Part shown: positions 9,017 to 13,745 of the stretch, in pieces | Position numbering within the stretch: the first letter of the stretch is position 1 | How the letters are laid out: each line of letters opens with the position of its first letter | From: CAYFMS01 sp964462325 | GTDB lineage: Bacteria; Patescibacteriota; Patescibacteriia; UBA9934 | Direction of reading: 5' to 3' | NCBI GenBank assembly: GCA_964462325.1 | Contig: CAYWYQ010000022.1 | Coordinates: 1-13,745 of the forward strand | DNA length: 13,745 nucleotides | Position numbers and translations under genes: made by a program | Notes under the pieces: generated by a model | What the model was told of the DNA's origin: nothing | Seen by the model: only the letters and a program-made list of their open reading frames with translations | The model's database searches: none

Positions 9017-9706
9017 TTATGGTGTCACTTCTTCCTCTGTCACCGCGTTTTGCGTCGCCGTATTTTCTACCTCAGATTCTGCTAATAATTCAAAGTATCT
9101 TCCTAGCAATTCTTCATCCGTAAAGACTAGAATGTCTTCGGCCGATGCTCCCTGATCAATAAGAGCTTGCCTGATTTGATCTGCCGTTACACTGTTTGGA
9201 TCGATAGGTGCTGTCGCAAAATCTAATTGGTCAACGGTCGGCACATTGAATACCGGGATTTCATCAATACGATCATTGGTTACATCTACAATCCCAACAC
9301 TATTCTGTTTTTGAATATTGAGTTCTGGATTCGTTGAACTGATCGTTGGATCATTACCGCTCGCCAATTCTTCATTATCCAGAAATCCATCACCGTCTGT
9401 ATCAGATAAATATGGACTGGTTCGGTAGACATACAATTCATCATAATCTGTAATACCGTCACCGTCTGTATCCTTCGTTTTTTGCTCCTCTGCTTCGATA
9501 GCTCGCTCCTGCGCCGTCGTGAGAAAAAGCGGACCTTCATAGGACAGGTCAAAAGGTTTATTCACATTACGTACAATGAACAAACTTCCAAGAATAAGTG
9601 TTATACCGCCGGTAATAGCAATAATAAGAAAACCGACACGCTCTTCTTGTGTAAGTTTCTTTTGTGTTCTTTTGATCACGATGCGTTGTGGCGCCGAGTC
9701 TTGCAT
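9017..9706 (-). CDS. Membrane-anchored protein with thrombospondin-type-3 calcium loops
   Basis: This product has about 229 residues. A basic N-terminus (KRTQKK) precedes one transmembrane helix at about residues 25-46, and there is no obvious signal-peptidase site, so it is probably a single-span protein with most of its mass outside the cell. Two acidic loops follow, DTDGDGITDYDE at about 79-90 and DTDGDGFLDNEE at about 102-113. They are 23 residues apart and match the DxDxDGxxDxxE calcium-binding pattern of thrombospondin type 3 repeats. The C-terminal half is acidic and unrecognised. I chose the ATG at 9706 over the GTG at 9712 because the promoter's predicted transcription start falls 1-2 bases before it. 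The gene ends 17 bases before the giant gene and is probably co-transcribed with it. Its function is unknown; a calcium-dependent partner or anchor for the giant protein is plausible. Confidence 0.85.
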   Translation of the reverse strand: MQDSAPQRIVIKRTQKKLTQEERVGFLIIAITGGITLILGSLFIVRNVNKPFDLSYEGPLFLTTAQERAIEAEEQKTKDTDGDGITDYDELYVYRTSPYLSDTDGDGFLDNEELASGNDPTISSTNPELNIQKQNSVGIVDVTNDRIDEIPVFNVPTVDQLDFATAPIDPNSVTADQIRQALIDQGASAEDILVFTDEELLGRYFELLAESEVENTATQNAVTEEEVTP

Positions 9707-9714
9707 CTTCACGT

Positions 9715-9723
9715 ATTATAGCA
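9715..9723 (-). promoter_or_regulatory. Extended -10 promoter for the two-gene surface operon
   Basis: TGCTATAAT on the minus strand is an exact TGnTATAAT extended -10 element. The -35 region is weak (about 3 of 6 matches at 17-bp spacing), as is normal for extended -10 promoters. Transcription would begin near 9708-9707, 1-2 bases before the ATG at 9706, so the mRNA would be leaderless. No usable Shine-Dalgarno site precedes that ATG. Confidence 0.6.
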
Positions 9724-9750
9724 TGCATCAAGTTACGTGAGAGAGGATTC

Positions 9751-10506
9751 TTATTTACCCTGTAGACAACTGTGTAGTGTACGCCATTCTTCAATGCTCA
9801 ACTCCTCTGCACGTGCATTTTTTCTCCCTAAAATCCCTTGTAAACATTCGTCAATTTTCTGAGCTGATTGCCCGAGATGAATGGATAGATTCTTACGAAG
9901 TAGTTTTCTTTTTGCTGCAAAGCCAGCATGAGCAATGCGCATTACTGCTTCGTTTTCTTCTGAAGAGTATTGCTTGTGTGGCGTTAATTTTAATAAGATC
10001 GAATCGACATTCGGTGGCGGTGAAAAAGCCCCGCGACCAACGGTACTGATCTTCTCTACCTTCGCATAAAGCTGCGTAGCAATCGTGAGTAAGCTCATTC
10101 CATTTCTCCCAAGCATTCGCTCTCCTTGCTCTTTCTGTACCATAATCACCATCTCTTTCGGTCCTTGTTTTACAATGTTCATTACAATTGCAGCAGCAGC
10201 ATTGTAAGGTAAATTACTCACAAATGACCAATCTTTATACGGGATTTGTACACTTGCTCCATCAGCATGTAGAATCTCTGCTCGAAGAAAACGCTGCTTA
10301 AGATTTGGAATTAATCGAGCATCAGCCTCAATGAGTAATAATCTTTTTGGTGATTTTTTCGCAATAATTATTTCAGTGATTGCTCCATCTCCCGGTCCGA
10401 TTTCTACGATTGTTCGTGCAGATGAGATTGTATCCACCATTTTGTTAATCACACCTTTTTCATGTAAAAAATGCTGGCCAAATGATTTGCGTTTCGGAAT
10501 GGTCAT
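9751..10506 (-). CDS. rsmA: 16S rRNA (adenine-N6,N6)-dimethyltransferase RsmA/KsgA
   Basis: RsmA dimethylates two adjacent adenines in the 3'-terminal hairpin of 16S rRNA during late 30S assembly, using S-adenosylmethionine. The family motifs are all present: FGQHFL at 9-14, the SAM loop EIGPGDG at 35-41, acidic E60 after the second strand, the catalytic NLPYN at 98-102, FSPPPNVDS at 161-169, and the basic AGFAAKRKLLRKNL segment at 194-207. The length is 251 residues against about 270 for typical homologues, with a compact C-terminal domain. The start ATG at 10506 is fixed by the FGQHFL motif 8 residues in. There is no Shine-Dalgarno site before it (see the promoter entry). The next gene begins 44 bases downstream of the stop and has its own promoter, so the operon with the surface genes is only partial. 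Confidence 0.95.
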   Translation of the reverse strand: MTIPKRKSFGQHFLHEKGVINKMVDTISSARTIVEIGPGDGAITEIIIAKKSPKRLLLIEADARLIPNLKQRFLRAEILHADGASVQIPYKDWSFVSNLPYNAAAAIVMNIVKQGPKEMVIMVQKEQGERMLGRNGMSLLTIATQLYAKVEKISTVGRGAFSPPPNVDSILLKLTPHKQYSSEENEAVMRIAHAGFAAKRKLLRKNLSIHLGQSAQKIDECLQGILGRKNARAEELSIEEWRTLHSCLQGK

Positions 10507-10514
10507 ATGGGGAC

Positions 10515-10520
10515 AGTATA
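10515..10520 (-). promoter_or_regulatory. -10 element for rsmA, predicted leaderless
   Basis: TATACT on the minus strand (5 of 6 matches to TATAAT) ends 8 bases before the rsmA ATG. The predicted transcription start falls at about 10508, 2 bases before the ATG. The bases between (GTCCCCAT) contain no Shine-Dalgarno site. No clear -35 element is visible at normal spacing. The palindrome array begins about 45 bases further upstream. Confidence 0.5.
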
Positions 10521-10631
10521 CCTTAGTGTAACTTCACAAATAGAACAGCATTCTCTTATTCGCTTCAAGGTCCGACCTCGTAATGCTCCGACATAGTTCG
10601 CGCAGAACGACAGCGGATCACCTTCCGATTC

Positions 10632-10665
10632 AAGGTCCGACCTCTCGCTTGATGTACGGACCTTT
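10632..10665. repeat. Composite hairpin unit, copy A
   Basis: This 34-base unit starts with AAGGTCCGACCTC and ends with CGGACCTTT. AAGGTCCG at 10632-10639 pairs perfectly with CGGACCTT at 10657-10664, giving an 8-bp stem over a 17-base loop. It can alternatively form the short internal dyad. Copy B at 10924 matches at about 30 of 34 positions in the same orientation. Confidence 0.75.
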
Positions 10666-10817
10666 CGAATCGAGGTTGAACCTCGAAGTTGAGCGAAGTT
10701 AGAGGTTGAACCTCCAAAGTTAGAGGTTGAACCTCGTATATGTGTTTTTTTTACAAATCATCAATAAATACAATGTATGAGTCATTTCTCACTACACGAG
10801 GTTGAACCTCCATTGCA

Positions 10818-10845
10818 CGAGGTTGAACCTCGAGGTTCAACCTCG
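10818..10845. repeat. 28-bp perfect palindrome
   Basis: A GAGGTTGAACCTC dyad (10819-10831) abuts its own reverse complement (10832-10844), and the flanking C at 10818 and G at 10845 also pair. The whole is therefore a 28-bp perfect palindrome centred on CTCGAG. It could extrude as a cruciform or fold into a strong RNA hairpin on either strand. Confidence 0.9.
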
Positions 10846-10863
10846 GTTCACAACCTCGGTTCA
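10838..10863 (+). repeat. 13-bp perfect tandem direct repeat, two copies
   Basis: CAACCTCGGTTCA occurs at 10838-10850 and again, directly adjoining, at 10851-10863. It overlaps the right half of the 28-bp palindrome, so it probably arose by local duplication of a dyad half-site. Confidence 0.85.
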
Positions 10864-10893
10864 GTAAAAATGGTTAAACCTTTATACGATGAC

Positions 10894-10981
10894 GCAGGCG
10901 TACTAGAACGTATGATTCGATTTAAGGTCCGACCTCTCGCCTAAGGTACAGACCTTTCAAGAGCGCCGATAGACAAGCGGA
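10894..10981. repeat. Diverged intergenic module, copy 2
   Basis: On the plus strand the module carries GCAGGCGTACTAGAACGTA (10894-10912), AAGAGCGCC (10959-10967) and CAAGCGGA (10974-10981) in that order. The same three blocks recur in the same order at 11034-11106. The GTACTAGAACGTAT segment can form a small hairpin with loop AGAA. This copy contains composite hairpin unit B between its first and second blocks. Confidence 0.6.
10924..10957. repeat. Composite hairpin unit, copy B
   Basis: This is a direct repeat of the unit at 10632, 292 bases away, with about 30 of 34 positions identical. The outer stem keeps seven of eight pairs (one C-A mismatch). The second half becomes AAGGTACAGACCTT (10943-10956), itself a small inverted repeat with AAGGT/ACCTT arms. 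Confidence 0.75.
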
Positions 10982-10984
10982 ACT

Positions 10985-11107
10985 GTCCGCGTAGAAAACG
11001 GGATGTTATTTCAATGAAGATTAAGAAAATACCGCAGGTGTACTAGAAAGTACATTGAGGATATTTTCGAAAATCTGAGTTGAAAGAGCGCCCGTTTTCA
11101 AGCGGAC
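10985..11107. repeat. Long inverted repeat at the 3' end of tsaC
   Basis: GTCCGC (10985-10990) and GAAAACGGG (10994-11002) are the reverse complements of GCGGAC (11102-11107) and CCCGTTTTC (11091-11099). This gives 15 matched pairs around a small bulge, with 88 bases between the arms. The outer arm reaches into the tsaC stop codon. A competing local hairpin, GCGGA-ACTG-TCCGC, lies at 10977-10990. It may be an RNA fold in the tsaC 3' untranslated region. Confidence 0.6.
11034..11106. repeat. Diverged intergenic module, copy 1
   Basis: GCAGGTGTACTAGAAAGTA (11034-11052) lies exactly 140 bases from its partner in copy 2. AAGAGCGCC (11084-11092) and CAAGCGGA (11099-11106) are each 125 bases from theirs, so copy 2 holds 15 extra bases. 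Here GTACTAGAAAGTAC makes a perfect 5-bp stem with loop AGAA, and the interior holds the 12-bp palindrome ATTTTCGAAAAT (11063-11074) in place of the AAGGTC hairpin. Confidence 0.6.
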
Positions 11108-11700
11108 TAAAAGATAATTTTTCCGAAGCGAATAACTTCTATATTCTCCCCCAAAAACCGCGCCATCGTTGACGCTGGATTTTCAGGTAAATCCCCTCCG
11201 TCAACAATGATATCTGGTTGCAAATCTTCTTCCTCGAACTGCTTTATCACATTCAAGGCTGAATAAGTAGATCCATCTCCAGAAATATTTGCGCTCGTCG
11301 CCACAAGCGGTTTCTTAAACGTTTTCATAAGCTCCATTATGAATGGATGAGAAGAAACACGGACCGCCTGCATACCACCCTTTGTACACCATGTTGAAAT
11401 TGGCGAATCATCGCGTACCTCTGCCACAATATTCAAGGGGCCTGGCCAGTATTTTTCTATAAGCATCTCTGCCTTTGGAGGTACAATAATATACTTATCA
11501 ATCGATTCGATTGATGGTAATAAGACCGGAAGCCCCTTATTCGCTTCTCTCTGCTTTGTTTCAATCACACGCTCAACGGTCTTGCTATTCGTTGCATCAC
11601 AACCAATCCCATATGATGTCTCTGTTGGAAATACAATAACAGCACCTTGTTCAAGTGCATCGACAATTTCCTGTATTTGATGAGCTTCTACGCACTTCAT
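11107..11700 (-). CDS. tsaC: Threonylcarbamoyl-AMP synthase, TsaC/YwlC type (Sua5/YrdC family)
   Basis: TsaC makes L-threonylcarbamoyladenylate from threonine, bicarbonate and ATP, the first step of t6A37 modification of ANN-decoding tRNAs, in the cytoplasm. The single YrdC domain fills all 197 residues, and the extra Sua5 C-terminal domain is absent. Visible family segments are FPTETSYGIGCDA (24-36), the substrate-binding K49-Q-R51, LPVLLPS (57-63), YWPGPLNIV (84-92), AVRVSSHPF (112-120), PLVATSANISG (131-141) and a closing VDGG...ASTMARF (166-182). The ATG at 11700 is 3 bases after the stop of the epimerase gene, so translation is probably coupled. The partners TsaB, TsaD and TsaE are not in the window. 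The end overlaps a long inverted repeat. Confidence 0.93.
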   Translation of the reverse strand: MKCVEAHQIQEIVDALEQGAVIVFPTETSYGIGCDATNSKTVERVIETKQREANKGLPVLLPSIESIDKYIIVPPKAEMLIEKYWPGPLNIVAEVRDDSPISTWCTKGGMQAVRVSSHPFIMELMKTFKKPLVATSANISGDGSTYSALNVIKQFEEEDLQPDIIVDGGDLPENPASTMARFLGENIEVIRFGKIIF

Positions 11701-11703
11701 AGA

Positions 11704-12609
11704 TCAATCTTCTTTAAGCCAGGCATATGTCTGTACTAATCCATCCTTGAGCATTCCCTTGGACTTCCATCGTATCGCTTTCGCCTTCTGCACGTCAAGA
11801 ACGCTATGAAGAATATCCCCTTTTCTGGGCTCACTATGTTTTATCTTCTTTTTCTTTTCAGCGTCTAAATCACAAATAGACTGCCATAATTGATTAATCG
11901 ATGTTGATATTCCCGTACCAAGATTAAAAGAGCCATGAATATTGTTTTCAGCAGCAAGAAGAAATGCTGCCGAAACATCTTCCACAAAAATGAAATCTCT
12001 TGTCGCCTGTCCATCCCCGTAAATAATCACTTCATCATTCTGAAGAAATTTCTCAATAAAAATAGCAACGACTCCCGCCTCTCCCGCGGTTGTTTGCCTC
12101 GGTCCATACACATTTGCCGGTCGAAATGAAACTGTTCGAATTCCATCCAGTCCAAGTACATATCTTTCAAAATCTAATTTATTTTGACCATAGGGTGAAC
12201 ATGGATTCGCAGGACCACTCTCTTTTAATGGTAATTCCTTCGCATCGCCATATACTGCGCATGAGGATGTGTTAATAAATACATTCACGCCAGACTCTAT
12301 TGCCTTCTGTACGAGTATTTTTGGTTTTTCAAAATTCTCTAATCTATCAAAATGAGGATCAGCTACAGACTTAGAGACACTTATTTGGGCTGCCAAATGG
12401 CAAATTACATTTGGTTTTTCTTCTTCAATCCATTGAAGAGTTTTCGGTGCAACCATATCGGCAATAAAATATTCTGCCTTGGGATTTTCATTGCGTTTCT
12501 GTACATCTGTCTCATGATCAACAACTATGACATCATGCCCAGCATCAACAAATTGATCTACAATATGCGATCCAATAAACCCGGCTCCACCTGTTATAAG
12601 TACCTTCAT
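11704..12609 (-). CDS. NAD-dependent epimerase/dehydratase, extended SDR family (UDP-glucose 4-epimerase-like)
   Basis: This 301-residue cytoplasmic enzyme probably converts a nucleotide sugar for cell-envelope polysaccharide. The N-terminal Rossmann motif is GGAGFIG at 7-13, followed by D31 at the end of the second strand for the NAD ribose. HLAAQ (71-75), the catalytic Ser within SSCAVYG (115-121), Y140-G-Q-N-K144 (YxxxK) and RPANVYGPRQ (163-172) are standard for the family. GDGQATRDFIFVEDV (198-212) and FNLGTG (228-233) are substrate-side segments of GalE-like members. The start is the ATG at 12609; the open frame extends further upstream but that would overlap prfB, and the GGAGFIG loop sits at the usual distance from this ATG. 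It is 1 base from the prfB stop. The exact sugar cannot be told from sequence; UDP-glucose/galactose, UDP-GlcNAc/GalNAc or a dTDP-sugar are possible. Confidence 0.88.
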   Translation of the reverse strand: MKVLITGGAGFIGSHIVDQFVDAGHDVIVVDHETDVQKRNENPKAEYFIADMVAPKTLQWIEEEKPNVICHLAAQISVSKSVADPHFDRLENFEKPKILVQKAIESGVNVFINTSSCAVYGDAKELPLKESGPANPCSPYGQNKLDFERYVLGLDGIRTVSFRPANVYGPRQTTAGEAGVVAIFIEKFLQNDEVIIYGDGQATRDFIFVEDVSAAFLLAAENNIHGSFNLGTGISTSINQLWQSICDLDAEKKKKIKHSEPRKGDILHSVLDVQKAKAIRWKSKGMLKDGLVQTYAWLKED

Positions 12610-12610
12610 A

Positions 12611-13705
12611 TTACTTCTGTGCTTCTTGCTTGAAATACGCTTCAATAAAATCATCCAAATCACCATTTAGCACCGCATCAACATTTTGAGTTTCCTGATT
12701 TGTCCTGTGATCTTTTACCATTTTATATGGATGCAGAACATAGCTGCGAATTTGACTCCCCCACTCAACAGATTTGTGACCACCCTTTAATTCATCAAGC
12801 GCATCTGCTCTCTCTTCAAGTAATAATTTATAGAGCCTCGCCTGTAGCACTTTCATCGCCGTTTCCCGATTCTGCTGTTGAGATCTTTCATTTTGACAAT
12901 TCACAACGGTATTTGTCGGAAGATGCGTAATACGCACAGCAGAGTTTGTTGTATTCACCGACTGTCCGCCTGCACCTCCAGATGCAAATGTGTCGATGCG
13001 TAAATCTTCTGCATTAATTTCAAATGCGACCTCTTCAAGCTCCGGTAACACTTCAATAAGCGCGAAAGACGTATGTCGCATTCCCTCTGCATCAAAAGGA
13101 GAAATGCGTACCAATCGATGTACACCAGCCTCTGCCTTCAGCATGCCATAGGCATAACGCCCTGAAATGGAAATTGTTGTACTCTTTATACCTGCCTCTT
13201 CCCCAAGAGACTGGTCAAGCACTTCCACATTCCAATCCTTCTTCTCTGCAAAACGCATAATCATACGCAAAAGCATCTCTGCCCAATCTTGTGCATCGGT
13301 CCCACCTGCTCCTGCATGAAAAGACACAATTGCATTTGAAGCATCATGTTCACCAGAAAAATAGGTTTTTACTTCAAGATCTTTCAGTGTTTTCTGTACG
13401 CGCCCTATCGTTTGATGTAATTCTTCTTCTATACTTACATCCTCGCCAAGCATTAGAATCAATTCGTCGACATCAGAAAGATCTTTCTCCAATTGTTCCA
13501 ATGTCTGTATTTCATTCTTAATTTCGCCTGCTGCTTTAGAAATTTTTTGTGCCTTTTGTTGATCAGACCAAAAATCTGCAGATGACATCTGTTTCTCGAA
13601 ATCAGTATATTGCGCTACTAAATCTTCTTTTTGTACCGTTTCTTCTATTGTGGCAAATCGTTCTTTAATATCGTCTTGTATTCGCTGTATTTCCTGAATA
13701 TCCAT
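12611..13705 (-). CDS. prfB: Peptide chain release factor 2, no programmed frameshift
   Basis: RF2 recognises UAA and UGA in the ribosomal A site and triggers release of the finished peptide. The 364 residues match the family's usual length. They comprise an N-terminal coiled region (about 1-115), the codon-recognition domain with S202-P203-F204, the tripeptide diagnostic of RF2 rather than RF1, and the catalytic G246-G247-Q248 loop. KGGH at 308-311 and WGSQIRSYVLHPYKMVKDHRT at about 315-335 also match RF2. The ATG at 13705 is chosen because it gives the family length; a TTG 39 bases upstream would add 13 unusual residues. The frame is continuous, so the autoregulatory CTT-TGA +1 frameshift found near codon 25 in many bacteria is missing. 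It is the first gene of the prfB-epimerase-tsaC operon. Confidence 0.96.
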   Translation of the reverse strand: MDIQEIQRIQDDIKERFATIEETVQKEDLVAQYTDFEKQMSSADFWSDQQKAQKISKAAGEIKNEIQTLEQLEKDLSDVDELILMLGEDVSIEEELHQTIGRVQKTLKDLEVKTYFSGEHDASNAIVSFHAGAGGTDAQDWAEMLLRMIMRFAEKKDWNVEVLDQSLGEEAGIKSTTISISGRYAYGMLKAEAGVHRLVRISPFDAEGMRHTSFALIEVLPELEEVAFEINAEDLRIDTFASGGAGGQSVNTTNSAVRITHLPTNTVVNCQNERSQQQNRETAMKVLQARLYKLLLEERADALDELKGGHKSVEWGSQIRSYVLHPYKMVKDHRTNQETQNVDAVLNGDLDDFIEAYFKQEAQK

Positions 13706-13706
13706 A

Positions 13707-13724
13707 GATACATACCAATGTATC
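13707..13724. promoter_or_regulatory. 18-bp dyad abutting the prfB start codon
   Basis: GATACAT (13707-13713) and ATGTATC (13718-13724) are perfect 7-bp inverted arms around ACCA. On the coding strand the hairpin ends 1 base before the prfB ATG. A possible -10 element (TACATT, 4 of 6) and a -35-like TTGCAA further upstream overlap or flank it. It could be an operator or an RNA hairpin limiting initiation. No Shine-Dalgarno site is evident at this start. Confidence 0.5.
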
Positions 13725-13745
13725 AAAGCCTCGTTTTTTTGCAAT

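Larger units (their letters stand above)
10567..10936. repeat. Array of ten 11-13 bp dyads with skeleton AGGTYNRACCT
   Basis: Two sub-families occur. GAGGTTGAACCTC (or its complement) is at 10672, 10702, 10723, 10798, 10819 and, inverted, at 10832. AAGGTCCGACCTC is at 10567, 10632 and 10924. A degenerate member, TGGTTAAACCT, is at 10871. Every copy is a perfect or near-perfect inverted repeat around one central base. The sub-families differ by a paired change (T/A to C/G) that keeps the symmetry. Two pairs are spaced exactly 21 bp apart (10702/10723 and 10798/10819), about two helical turns. The odd centre suits a dimeric DNA-binding protein; REP-like dispersed elements are the alternative. 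Confidence 0.85.
10507..11106. other. 600-base gene-free region packed with dyads and repeats
   Basis: No open frame here looks like a gene on either strand. The rsmA-proximal edge holds the rsmA promoter. The rest is a series of short palindromes, hairpins and diverged direct repeats, listed separately. It lies downstream of tsaC and upstream of rsmA, two genes pointing the same way. No hairpin followed directly by a U-tract was found for tsaC, so this region may also be where that transcript ends. Confidence 0.8.

Noticed and set aside
10723..10752. Possible plus-strand terminator: GAGGTTGAACCTC followed by a run of eight T
   Set aside because: The T-run begins 9 bases after the palindrome, the hairpin would have only a 4-5 bp stem, and no plus-strand gene exists to terminate.
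10567..10936. CRISPR array
   Set aside because: The repeats are 13-bp palindromes at irregular intervals (13 to 75 bases), not 23-37 bp repeats with uniform spacers, and no cas gene is nearby.
11080..11101. Possible terminator after tsaC: TTGAAA and TTTCAA arms around a GC-rich 10-base loop
   Set aside because: The stem is A/T-rich and no U-tract follows on the minus strand, so it does not meet the Rho-independent pattern.
12610..12666. Upstream extension of the epimerase frame by 19 codons
   Set aside because: It would overlap the end of prfB and add a basic tail before the Rossmann motif that the family lacks; the ATG at 12609 is better.
12611..13705. Recoded UGA (genetic code 25) in this organism
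   Set aside because: A full RF2 with SPF and GGQ is present and the epimerase gene ends in TGA, so UGA is a stop codon here.

Overview
All six supported genes lie on the minus strand, so the window reads right to left. The genes, one short surface-protein operon and a dense palindrome array suggest an uncultured bacterium of the Candidate Phyla Radiation (Patescibacteria). The reasons are a very large, cysteine-rich secreted protein of a kind I associate with that group, a small single-span protein with thrombospondin-type-3 calcium loops beside it, a slightly short RsmA, and promoters that appear to start transcription at or within a few bases of the start codon. This assignment is inference. 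TAA, TAG and TGA are all used as gene ends and a complete release factor 2 is present, so the standard bacterial code applies and the UGA-recoding CPR lineages (Gracilibacteria, Absconditabacteria) are excluded.

Right-hand block (13705 to 11107): prfB (release factor 2), an NAD-dependent sugar epimerase/dehydratase of the extended SDR family, and tsaC/ywlC (threonylcarbamoyl-AMP synthase). They are separated by 1 and 3 bases and are almost certainly one operon. Two of the three serve translation: stop-codon release and tRNA t6A synthesis.

Middle (11106 to 10507): a 600-base stretch with no credible gene. It contains ten short dyads sharing the skeleton AGGTYNRACCT, a 28-bp perfect palindrome, duplicated hairpin units, a 13-bp tandem repeat and a pair of diverged modules about 125-140 bases apart. 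This is the most unusual non-coding structure in the window.

Left-hand block (10506 to 1): rsmA (KsgA, 16S rRNA dimethyltransferase), a membrane-anchored protein with two calcium-binding loops, and a giant secreted protein of at least 2,999 codons that is still open at the window edge. The giant protein has a signal peptide, about 355 cysteine-free residues with two hydrophobic segments, and then about 128 cysteines. Within the cysteine-rich part are a recurring C-x6-C motif, two carbohydrate-binding-like jelly-roll regions, two EGF/Dickkopf-like cysteine clusters and a PKD-like fold. The membrane protein and the giant protein form a two-gene operon behind an exact extended -10 promoter, and together they probably make a cell-surface structure. 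No tRNA, rRNA, insertion sequence, CRISPR array or convincing terminator was seen.
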